Assembly (NCBI RefSeq): GCF_029227915.1
Contig: NC_079877.1
Location: 27,925,851-27,989,850 of the forward strand
DNA from: Hydractinia symbiolongicarpus
Lineage: Eukaryota > Cnidaria > Hydrozoa > Anthoathecata > Hydractiniidae
Reading direction: 5' to 3'
DNA length: 64,000 nt
The notes under the pieces were generated by a model that saw only the letters and a list, made by a program, of their open reading frames with translations, did not search any database and was not told where the DNA came from. A program made the position numbers and the translations under genes. Shown here in pieces: positions 13,491-24,500 of the stretch. How positions within the stretch are numbered: position 1 is the first letter of the stretch; each line of letters begins with the position of its first letter.

Positions 13491-15040
13491 ACCAGATGAA
13501 TATACTGAATATACAGTTTTATATATCTGTTCGCTAATTTTGGATCCTGGGGTCCAAAACCCCTCTTACATAATATGGAACCTGCAATCCCAGACAAAAT
13601 AATATTTTGACACGAATCAAATACTTCAAACGACTGTCTATTGTTGCAGCAATGCTTATAAAGATAAAATTCGCAGTCAAAACAAACCTCGCTTTGTGTA
13701 AGACATCAACGTCTTCTAAGGGTGCCACCTTTACTTCTCCCCTATTCCTGGAGTTGAATTGTTATTGTATAGTAAATTTAAAATTAGTCCTTACAATTTT
13801 GGCCAGGGTTGGTCTGTTTGAGTTAAACGTCGTTGTTGAAATTTGGAAACTGATCACCAAAAACAAGGGACACTATATCGAGAAAATTAAAGTAACATAA
13901 GGTATTTTATAAAGTTCATAAAGTAGCAAAATAGTAAGGTCTTAAAAAATGTGACAGTGGAAAAAAATTGTGATGTAGCGGACATTGTTAAAAGCACTGC
14001 GCACAACTATCCACAAACGAAGGGTGGAAACACGTACCCCTTTAGATGATATTCAGTGGACAACGTAGTGAAGAAAATGCCCAAAGCAAATTACACGAGC
14101 ACAACGATGAGCGAATCTTAACTATAATTTTAAGTTTTTTAAGTTTAAATTTGAAAAAGACTTATTCGCAAACGGCACTTCACAAATATTCAGTTCGTGA
14201 AGGTTTGCTCGTACAGAACACAGAAAATAGCAGAAAACCCCAAACTAAACAATTAAAAAACGCCAATGTATGCACAAATCATAAATATAAAAGCATATGT
14301 TGACCCTTTACATGTCCAGGATCACACAGCCGGAACTGGGTCAACCATACTTGCGATGTAGCTATAACACATTTGAACTTAGGAGGAAACTAATTCTTGG
14401 TTGACCCTTGCGATTATAAAAGGTATCTTCATTCATACAATATTTATATTCCATGTGCATCAATAAATGTTATTCTATTTCTTTACGGCGTTTCATAATA
14501 TGTGAAATAAACCTAAATTCTAATAAAGGGAAGATGCAGCAAAGCGATCCTGTAGTTATGGGTCTTTATGTCTTCGGATTAACACCACTGCAACCTCGTT
14601 CCTAGAGCATCTTGTATCTTTTTGGACATCCTCGCTGTCCTGCGGTATAAATAATAATCATAGATAATTCTTTTATTGTGCGAACTCAGATGCTTATGCT
14701 GATGGCGTTTCTACGGCCAAGTCTGTGGAAAATCTTTAGAGATTGTGAAGCAAAGTATTGGAAATGGGTAGAAAGTATTTCCTACACTCAGACATAACAA
14801 TGAGAGTGAACATCATTGCACGGCTTCTCAAAGAGGTTTTACACAGGATGTGTAATGTAAAGCAGTTCTGCAGAAACTCGGTTATAAGATATTAGAAGAA
14901 AGTATCGCAAAGTTAACAAATTGCACAAGACTAGACGTAAAGAGTAGTGGTAGATTTCTAGTCAGACGGCATTATTTGAGGAATCTTTGTAGCACTTAAG
15001 TCTCGCTTCTATTCAACACGATTCCTTTTTTTTGGCTCTG

Positions 15041-15240
15041 TAGCTTAGTGGGTTCTATTCTCCTTGGCGGCGATTTAATACGTGCGAGTGAATGTTGACA
15101 TAGCCCTTGGTTAACCTCAGCTATTCAAGGAAAATGGTAGAGATGGTGTTGCAGGTAGTTGTGTGGTAGTGCCCGGACCCTAATTGGATCTGCGTAGCTC
15201 AAAATAAGCATTAAATATTCCAGGATTCCCACCTTTTAAG
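15041..15240 (+). repeat. SINE, divergent copy
   Basis: Begins with a tRNA-like GGCTCTGTAGCTTAGTGGGT and ends with GGATCTGCGTAGCTCAAAAT-AAGCATTAAATATTCCAGGATTCCCACC, which aligns with the body of the SINEs at 3.6 and 4.6 kb. Confidence 0.6.
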
Positions 15241-15460
15241 TCATGCACATTTACCTATCTATCTATTTTGATTCAGAGAAGAAGTCGGCCGTTTGAGTTA
15301 CCATGAATAAGAAAGGAAATTTTCTTTTAACTTAATGAAGTCGAAATGTATTGAGGAAGCATGACAATAAGGAAAGATGTAGCCGACATTGCAGGAAATG
15401 CCGATACCATAATGGAAGCTCACTAGTTCAATTGTGATATAAGGATTTGGTTTATGCCAA

Positions 15461-15547
15461 TCTCGTTCCCAGGGGTTTTCGCTTCCTGAAAAGCGTTACC
15501 GCCATCAACCACATATTAAACCCTAGGAACGAGATTTGGTTAATGTT
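15461..15547. repeat. Inverted repeat built on AATCTCGTTCCCAGGG
   Basis: CCAATCTCGTTCCCAGGGGTTTT on the left faces AAACCCTAGGAACGAGATTTGG on the right, about 45 bp apart. The terminal word CTCGTTCCYAGRG is shared with 14.59 kb and (as TTCGTTCCCAGGGC) 18.75 kb, suggesting remnants of a MITE family. Confidence 0.55.
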
Positions 15548-16725
15548 AGTGGAATTTTCTTTCTTCAGCTATTCAATGTTGTGTCTTTAAAAGAATAATG
15601 TCCTTCGTTGACATATGTTAGTTTTTCATTGTTAAAAAGGTTTTAAAAAACCTGAATACGGGGTTGCCTTTCCGCATTTTTTGGTCGGTCACGTCAAAAT
15701 TGATTTTAATAACGAAAGAAAAAAGATGCTGGATGTTACAGCGATAGTTTCTCATACAGGCAACAAATTTAACGGTCTTTTGTGCTGTAGTTTTTTCTAT
15801 ACCAGAATTTTCCTTTATTAAAGCTTATTTTTGTGGTAATTATAAGATATAGCTATATAGCCATAGTCACATTGTGGCCTTCACAATTTTCTATTCTTCT
15901 GATTTCTTCTTAACTGAATCTTTTGCCTTCTCGCCAGTCTCTCCTCCTTTATTAGCTACCCCCCGGAGGACGATGATAAAGGGATGCTTGTGCTATAACA
16001 TATATATACCAGTGCAGGCACTCAGGTGTCTGTCATAAATGGGTTCTAGTTTTTGTATTCGGACACAGACAGCCAACATATTGGTTAACAAGACTTTTAT
16101 TCTTGCAGTCGGATTTGCGTCATAACACTGGTTGAACCAATCATGGGCCTGTATTCAAGCCATTATGAAATGGTGTAAAAATGCCGTAATCATAATGTTT
16201 TTGTGGTGAAACCTTAATAACTACAATACTGGATTTTTCAAGGAATTCTTTTTTTTTAGTTAAATCTTTAAAATGTTTTAGATACTGCTTGATATTTGCC
16301 ATTTTACGACATTTTAACGCCGTTTTGCTTGCAAATTCTGTTAATAAAGGTTGCTACTGTGAAGGTTTGACCATGAAAAGTCCACTTTGTACACCATCGG
16401 AGTGCAACGAAGGAGAACATTCCGACCGCAAGACTAGCTAGCTATATAACTCACAAAACAATTTGGGTTTTAGAAACATGAAGTACCCTAATTAAGGTAG
16501 CATTTGAGGTAATGGTTTGCTAATTTTTATATTCAAAGCATATAATTTGTAAATTATATATACACATTATAGCTAGCGTATAACAGCCATTCGGCGATTC
16601 GGTTTGCCGTCATAACAATTTTTTTGGAGGTGAAAAGTTTCTGTATTTTAGGTGAAGAGAGTGGAGAGCTAGGCACATTTTGGAGTTTTAAGAAAAATGT
16701 TAGGAAGTTTAAGCAAAGATAATTT

Positions 16726-18600
16726 TTGGAGCAAAATGATGATGATGATGTTGTAGAAGGGCCAGCTATGCAGATCAAGACAGAATGGGTAGTGGAGGCT
16801 ATTAGGAAATTGAAGATTGGCAAGGCTGCAGGAGTATCAGGTATTGTTGCAGAGATGGTAAAAGCATCTGGATATATTGGAGTTGAGCTTATTACAAGTC
16901 TTGCTAACCAGATTATAAAGGATGGTGCTATTCCGAGTGAGTGGCAGTCGAGTGTAATAGTGAATTGTTTCAAGAGCAAGGGTGATGCATTAGAAAGGGG
17001 TAACTATAGAGGTTTGAAGTTGGTTGATCAAGTAATGAAAGTTATTGAAAGAGTGATTGATAAGTTACTTAGAGAAAGAATTGATATAGATAAGATGCAA
17101 TTTGGTTTTGTTCCAGGGCGTGGCACAATATTTTTACTCAGACAGCTTCAGGAAAAGTATTTAGGAAAGAGAAAGAATCTCTATTTTGCCTTTGTAGATT
17201 TAGAGAAAGCTTTTGATAGAGTGCCACGTAAAGTTATTTGGTGGGCTATGAGAAAATTAGGTGTGGATGAGTGGCTAGTTACAATGGTACAGTCTATGTA
17301 CAGCAATGCTAGAAGTCGTGTCAGGATTAACGATTCACTTAGTGATGAATTTAGTGTAAATGTTGGTATACATCAGGGTTTTGTACTTAGTCCTTTGTTG
17401 TTTATTCTAGTCTTAGAAGCGTTGTCGATGGAGTTCAGAACAGGTTGTCCATGGGAGTTATTGTATGCAGATGATTTGGTTCTCATAGCAGAGTCGATGG
17501 AAGAATTAGTTGAAAAGTTTGAGAAGTGGAAGAAAGGACTAGAAGAGAAAAGGCTAAAGGTAAACACAGCAAAGTCTAAAGTCATGATTAGTAGCATTGC
17601 AGTTAAGTGTGACCTTGTAGTTGGAAAGTGGCCTTGTGGAGTTTGCAGGAAAGGGGTTGGTAGTAACTCAATTTTTTGTCAGACTTGCAAGCATTGGGTA
17701 CATAAGAAGTGCAGTAGTATTAGTGGAAGGTTAAGAGCTGACATACAGTTTGTATGCAAGCATTGCAAAGGTGAGATTATAGAGAATAAAGTATTTCCAG
17801 CTTTAATGATGTACAACAGTGGCTTGTTAGAGATAGTTGAGAACTTCTGTTACTTAGGTGATATGTTGGGCAGTGAAGGGGGTGTTGGAAGAAGTGTTAC
17901 TTGCAGGATAGGTTCTGCTTGGAAAAAGTTCAGAGAGTTACTTCCTTTGTTTCAGCTTTGTTCAGCTTTAATGATGTACAACAGTGGCTTGTTAGAGATA
18001 GTTGAGAACTTCTGTTACTTAGGTGATATGTTGGGCAGTGAAGGGGGTGTTGGAAGAAGTGTTACTTGCAGGATAGGTTCTGCTTGGAAAAAGTTCAGAG
18101 AGTTACTTCCTTTGTTGACTAGCAGAGTCCTGTCAATTGAGGTAAAAGGTAGGTTGTATGAGGCCTGTGTAAGAAGTGTTATGTTGTACGGTAGGGAGAC
18201 ATGGGCAGTGAAGCAGGAAGATCTTGACCGTTTAGAAAGGAATGATATGAGAATGGTTAGGTGGATGTGTAACGCCAGTCTGAGAGACAGAAAGAGTTCA
18301 GATGAGCTAAGAAGCAGGCTAAGTCTCCGTAGAATTAAAGATGTTATCCAGATAAGAAGATTGAATTGGCTGGGGCACTTGGAAAGAATGGAGGAGGATA
18401 ATTGGGTAAGAAAGTGTAGAGACTTGTTAGTTCCTGGGGCAAAGCCCAGAGGCAGACCGAGAAAGACTTGGCAGGAGGTTATAAGGACAGACTTGATACA
18501 GAGGAAGTTGAGTTTAGTTCTAAGACAGTCTAGATCAGATTGGAAGAGGGTCATTAATATACCCCGCCCAACCCATGCTAGCATGGAAAACGGACGTTAA
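16726..18600 (+). mobile_element. 5'-truncated non-LTR retrotransposon (LINE) ORF: reverse transcriptase + zinc finger + C-terminal domain
   Basis: An uninterrupted 624-codon frame. The RT core is at about residues 20-290: KAAGVSG, MQFGFVPGRGT, FVDLEKAFDRVPRK (first catalytic Asp), GIHQGFVLSPLLF and LLYADDLVLIAE (catalytic YADD), then KVNTAKSKVM. A PHD/RING-like cluster follows (about 300-350: CGVC, CQTC, HKKC, CKHC). After a duplicated segment comes the conserved tail (LYGRETWAVK, RWMCN, LGHLERMEEDNW, GRPRKTW). The 3' end carries CATGCTAGCATGGAAAACGG then a GATGATGATAATG tail, typical of this RTE-like LINE group. The apurinic endonuclease is missing, and a stop lies just upstream (about 16.72 kb), so the copy is 5'-truncated. 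The open RT frame implies fairly recent insertion. No usable ATG exists at the frame start; it is a pseudogene copy in practice. Confidence 0.9.
17797..18116 (+). repeat. In-frame 165 bp tandem duplication inside the LINE ORF
   Basis: The segment starting CTTTAATGATGTACAACAG (17801) recurs exactly 165 bp later (17966) and is identical through TTACTTCCTTTGTT. It duplicates 55 residues without shifting the frame, so the reading frame survives. The duplicated part lies between the zinc finger and the C-terminal domain. Confidence 0.95.
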
Positions 18601-18642
18601 GCCGAGAATGATGATGATAATGAAAATCTAGATAGCTAAGGC

Positions 18643-19011
18643 CACCATCAAAAATATGTTGTGTTCGCGTCCTAAAGACCAAATTGAGTCGGGGGGGTGG
18701 TCAGGCATTTTTTTTTCCTGGGATTTTCAGATCCAAGCAAGCAAATTCGTTCCCAGGGCCAAGACAGTATAGTGCCACTCGACATTGTTTGTAGACCATT
18801 TTTCGCCGTCCTGTAAAGAAATTAATTTTTGCCGAAATTAATTTTCGTGAGTTTTTGTCAATTTTGCATAAATTAGTTCTGGCGAAAAAAATCTTCTTTT
18901 TGAAAAATATCCCGCGAAATTTTTTTTCAGTCTTTTTCTGACTTACCGACTCTGTTTTTTATTACCAAAAGTGAGTCGGTCGTAGGACAACACAACATAT
19001 TTTTGATGGTG
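18643..19011. mobile_element. TIR element (MITE-like) with 23 bp perfect terminal inverted repeats
   Basis: CACCATCAAAAATATGTTGT plus GTT (18643-18665) is matched exactly in reverse complement at 18989-19011. Pairing continues imperfectly inward (TCCTAAAGACC versus GGTCGTAGGA, and GAGTCGG on both sides). The interior holds the CGTTCCCAGGGCC word and TTCGCG-type repeats. No coding capacity. It starts about 25 bp after the 3' tail of the LINE. Confidence 0.8.
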
Positions 19012-19689
19012 ATCATTTCCAGACGATTTTTATTGTGGTTACCTTTTGTTAGCTAATTATTCTTCCATTTTCACATATTTTAGCATTTTCCCCCTACGAA
19101 CTAGGTTTGTTCTCACCCTGCGAAATTTTAAAAATGGCGAATGTAGCATAAATGTGATTAAACAAAATCTCAATCATCACTTATGGAAACAAAGCTAAAC
19201 TGAATCAATTTTGCTCCAATACAATGCATTTTAGTTCGCTTAACATACTGAATTTAGCAACAATTTGTTAAAAAGAAGTTTTACCTTTACGTTCTGTTTA
19301 CAACGCGTAGCTCCGCCATATTATAATTTTACATAATAATTTTCACACCAAATGCCTTTGCTAAACTGTGTATAAGTTTTTACAAAAAGATGGGCAATGT
19401 TGTACGGTACGGTTTCTAAAGGATATGGTTGCCACATGTTTAATGCAATCAATCTTTCATAGATATAAAGGTTAGAATGTATATACATTGTATGTGGCTT
19501 AGTGAAGCTCTCATATAGTTATAACCTCATTTCCATTTTTTTGATCATTGTAAAAACAACTTCATAAGGAGAAAAAACCTTGCCACGGAAAAGCCTGCTT
19601 TCCGAGTTAATTCCCTTTTCAAAAATAATAGCTAGCCTTGTTTCCATGTTATTTGTTCATTGGACAAGGGAAATTATAATTAGAAGATT

Positions 19690-20065
19690 TGCTGTTACCT
19701 TATAGTATAGATCTTGAAACGCCGAGCAAGAAAATGTATAGGACTTTTGACAAACAGTTGCAGAAATAAGTCTTTTTGATGACGTCATCAACCCGTCCAT
19801 TCTCAAACGGATTTGGGGACCCAGGTTTGGTCTTAGGTGGTCCCTAGTTACCTACACAGTGAAAAATTATTGACGTCACCACCACGTTTCGAAGTTATTT
19901 AGCCTCAAAATGTTAGGTCACTCTAATGGCTTCATTAATTTTTATAGGATATTAACGTTAAATAGTGTTATTGACGTAACGTCAGAAAATTTTACATTTA
20001 AGACATAACTTTTTCGGCGGCATTAAAGGAAAATGAAGATATCCCCTTTGCCTGTTACAGACACA
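19690..20065 (+). repeat. Copy of the CRE-palindrome repeat family
   Basis: Same block order as 2.82-3.19 kb: ATCTTGAAACGC, AAGAAAATGTATAGGA, CTTTTGACAAACAGTTGCA, TTGATGACGTCATCAA (19776-19791, perfect), TAATGGCTTCATTAATTT, GTGTTATTGACGTAACGTCAGAAAATTT, TTTGCCTGTTACAGACAC. Confidence 0.8.
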
Positions 20066-20242
20066 CTCTCTGTATTGCTATAGAGATAATTTGGTACAGT
20101 TAAATACCAAAACAGAAAACCATATACAATTGGAAAGAGCATGTGTTGATAAGAGCAAAAACCTCAATATCCCATATTTTACATGGCTAGCCTCACAAAT
20201 ATCTACGGATATATATACCCTGTCTATTTTAAGGGGGGGGGG

Positions 20243-20320
20243 GGCATGGCTTAGATGGGAGTCCTAGAGTATTTAATGCTCATTTTGAGCTATGCAGACC
20301 AATCTTACAATCCTCATGTT
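20243..20320 (-). repeat. SINE body fragment
   Basis: On the minus strand GGTCTGCATAGCTCAAAATG, AGCATTAAATACTC and TAGGACTCCCATC match the body of the SINEs at 3.6 and 15.2 kb. A poly-G tract (20233-20244) adjoins it. Confidence 0.6.
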
Positions 20321-21546
20321 TGAAAACATTTATTTGAAGCACTGGTATCTTTTTTTTGAAATTTTCATTAAACTGGTTAATTGATAGATTTATTTCGTAT
20401 GTTAACATATATGTGATGATATGACCAACTTATCTATGATTCTAGCTTTGAAAAGAAAAGGTGTTAACTCTTGGTAGTAAACTTCATTCTTGAATTACCC
20501 CTGGTTTTGATAATTCAACTTCGACTCACTTCCATTTTCACTCCAATCTATTTAATATTTATGGCGAGACTGATCTCGAACAGTTAACCAATCTTTGTGA
20601 ATGTCACCCTTTTTTCCAGTAAAGCCTAGGATTATTAATTTACTCCATTTTCCTTCAGGAGATTTGTACTGCACTTGCCCCTTTTGAGAGACATTCTGAA
20701 TGTTGAGCTAAACATTCTGGTTGATTAGTTGCAAACTACTCATTAGAATGTTTTACTTCTTATCCTGCTTCGTCTTTCAGGATATGGTGGTGGATATTGT
20801 GTTGTCTGGTTTTGACCTGAGGTTTAATTTTTAGAAAAATTTAGTAGCTAGACAAACCCATCACTATAACCCATAAAATACAAGCACACATAAACAAACT
20901 ATATATTGTCAGACAGGCTGTTGACATCAAATAGCCATGTTTTCATCACAATAAAAAAAGAGCTAACTAGCAATAAATTTCTACTAAATGGCTTCTGTTT
21001 GGAAACATTTGTTTTGTAAACCATATTAGTTTGCTTTTTAGCATGTATACAAAAATGTCTATTGATAAAACCTTGATAAGGAACGGCAGGGAGTGAGACA
21101 ATAAAATTATTTTAGCATCTGTTTGACCGGTGCATATTTTTGTCACAACATCAGACCATAAAAAACTTACCTCTATTTTATTTGAACATTATTTCAGCTA
21201 TTAGAAATAAGGACGCTGAGACCAAGAGAGTCTTTTGGTTTTACGAATACAAAAATCCCCCATTGTCTCCAACATAATAACTTCTAACTGTAACAAATCA
21301 AGTGGTCTACAGTTTTGTCACAGGGTGATTTACTTCATTACAACAAGCAAAGTTTTGTCAGCTGATTTTACACTTTTAATATGAATCTGACAAGTATTTT
21401 ATTTTACAGGTATGCGAGTATTTTATTTGTATGATGTTATTATTTTTAATAAAATTTAACTATGGCAAAGAAAACAATTATAAATGATGGTATATTTACA
21501 TCATGACCAATCCTGTTTAGAAAAAGAAAATATTATTTTGTTTTAG
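20321..21546. other. Upstream region of IWS1
   Basis: AT-rich, with no coding signal. It ends in TTATTTTGTTTTAG (AG at 21545-21546), an acceptor-like sequence 12 nt before the IWS1 start codon. Confidence 0.5.
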
Positions 21547-21558
21547 TTGAGAGATAAA

Positions 21559-24500
21559 ATGGCCTCTGCACCAGATGATGAAGAAAACGAGCTTAATTTC
21601 TCTGATATAGACTCAGATGACGACAATGAAAATGAGAAGAATCGACCACTTATTGCACATAAGGATATGTCTAGTTTTGTAAATGTACCAAGTGGTGGAA
21701 AGGAAATTAATAAACATCAAGTTGACCCTGGTGAAGATTATGAACCAATCAGTCCTCCCATTCGACAAGAGAAAACAGATGCTGACCAAAAACAAGTTGC
21801 CAAAGATGGCGAGGAGCAGGACAATTTTGATCCAATTAGTCCTGTGTCTGAGCCAGGTGATCAGTTTGAAGCTATAAGTCCACCAGCTAGTCCTAAAGAC
21901 AGTGATAAACTGAAATTTGAAAATATTAGTGACGATGAGGAAGGACAAAAAAAAGAAGAAACTCTTCCTGAAGGAAAGTTTAGTCCAGTGCAAGAAAGTG
22001 ATAATGAATTAAACTTTGATGATGAAAATTCAAATGATAGTGGATATCAAATTGTTAAACCAGCAGACCCGAAAACAGACGGCAGTAACATTGAAGGAGA
22101 CACTAATTCTGAACTTCCGAAGGAAGATGGAGATGAAGATGACATTGAAGCACCAATGCCATCACCATTCAGTGACATTGGAGATGTCGATGATATTCCC
22201 GGTACTGATGGTGCCATTATAAATGATATTTTAAAGGACTCAAATGAGCAGCAGTTTGAAGTTCCAGCAGTTGATGAAAATGAAGATAACAAGAATTCAG
22301 AGATTACAAAGGAAACTGCTGCAAGTTTGGAAAAGGTTGATGATGAACCTGATCATAGTGTAGAACATGATTCTGAAAAGATGGAAGGTTTGTTTATATG
22401 AAATTCATTTTTACATTTTATTGTCAGAGTTTTGGCAATTTTTGGCTGAAATCAGTCAACACCTAAAAGGCATGTGCAAAAAAATTAGATGTGTGATGAA
22501 TCATTTGTTATAGCACATAGTAATTTAACTACACATAGCTATTGGAGCGCATGCACTGAAGTATTACAACAGGCCTATCCCATACTAAAACATCAGATTT
22601 GTAAAACTGATATAACCCACTCCCTCAAAATTGCATGAAATAAAAACTGTAAAAAAAGGGGAAAAAAGCCTAGAAAAAGTTAAAAGAAGGAAAATCAATT
22701 GTGTTTGTCTAGTCACACATCCTTTTTGAAATCTTCTTGCAATTCCTTGTAAAACTGGTTTTGAAACAATCTTCGGTAAATATTTGCAATGATGTATGAG
22801 GTCTATTTGGTTGATATATCCAGGAAGACCTTTCCACTATTCTTGTTAAAAAAAAGTTTTTAATACAATATTGAAATATATAAGAAAAACTTCTGCTATT
22901 TATGCATCAAACTCAACATAACATTTCACTTTTAGGTGACCAGTCTCAAGAACAGTCAAACATTAAACAGGATGAAACACCAGAATCAGCCCCAAAAACG
23001 GATAAACCAACTGAAGGGTTAGTAGACATTGGAAATGCAATTTACTTTAATTTGTACCCATATTTTTTTTAACTTTTAAAAAATTTTAAAGAGCACAAGT
23101 ATTTTCCTTTTCCGAATCAAGTACTATTTAAACATGCAGAAACTTATCTCTGCTCAAACAAAACAAGCAATTCTAACGTGTAATCCAGAGTTGTCAGAAT
23201 GTTCCAATTGAAAATATTTAAAATCTTTTATAAAACAACAATAGCATGTGTTGTTGTTGAAAAAGCAAAGGACCCCACAAACAGGGGATTTTTTTTAATA
23301 AGGCCAAACACTAACTTTATCCTTCTCGTTTAGTGGTGAAGATGATGAGGACGCAGGTGATCTTATTGCTGATATTTTTGGTGACAGTGACGAGGAAGAA
23401 GAATTTGAGGTAAGGCTATTTTTTTTTATTTGATATTAATTTTAATACTATTTTGTACTATATTATATCGACCCATATGTCAGGGCATTGACTAGTTGCA
23501 TTATGTTGGTTTCCTTTGATGATCAAAATTAAACATTTAGGAAAGTTTTTTTTTTTGTACATTATGCAATATTTGGCTAGCTGTGTAGCTGGTCAAGTGG
23601 TTAGTAAATAACTGTAACTTGATTTTTGACCAACCCTGATTTTGTTTGCCAACACATCACCTAACAAAGAAATGCATACCTATATATTGTGTGTTGTTAT
23701 ATTTCAATGTAGGGTTTTTCTGATGAAGAAGCTGCACCAGAACAAAGCAAAGGTATAACTTGATGTATAACTTTTGCTATCACCTGATATATATTTCACT
23801 TGTTCTCATCAGTTTTCTTGCTTGTTTTTTCTTCATTCTTGTAGAATCTGAAGCTAGTGAAAAAGCAAAAGCGACCTCTAAAGAGCAAGATAGCAGTGAT
23901 GATGAAGAAATACCAGTCAGAGAGTAAAATCACTTTAAGTTTGTAGCGAAGTTGAAGTTTACAGGTGCAATATATAATGTTATCAATGAAACATTTGTTT
24001 TTTAGTTTTGTGTCAGATTTTGATCTCATGCTGCAAAAGAGAAAAGAAGTAAGTCAATTTTTTGGTATGATTGTTATGTGCACTGACAAATCAATTTGAG
24101 TCAACATATTTTACATTAGGCGTTGAATTTTACGAAATAATATTAACCAATGTTTTTCATACATCCCTATCCCTAATTATGTTTTCTAATTGTATTATCT
24201 AATGCTATTCACAGTGGCCCAAATTAAGGCTTGTCCTAACAATATCTCTTTTTTTCCCCAATAAGATATTCATAAAGGATCTAAAGGTTTTAGGTGTATT
24301 TCTCATACATGTGTTTTTTTAAAAGTATTACTTTTGTGTGCAGCACAGTCAGTCCATTCTTCACTATTACCAAATAAAAAACTAAATCTTTTCGCAGCTT
24401 TTACAGGAAATATTTTAATGCTTTTTAGATGAACAGAATGAAGAGGAGAGCAAAGAAGGTATTTTTATTAGTATTATTCAAAAAGATTTTAGCACTTAAA

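Larger units (their letters stand above)
13491..16600. other. Intergenic with repeat fragments, no gene seen
   Basis: No conserved coding signal. It contains a SINE fragment near 15.04-15.24 kb, a short inverted repeat built on CTCGTTCCYAGGG (15.46-15.55 kb) and a related CTCGTTCCTAGAG block near 14.59 kb. Open frames at 13607-13900 and 14046-14303 show no recognisable motif. Confidence 0.5.
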
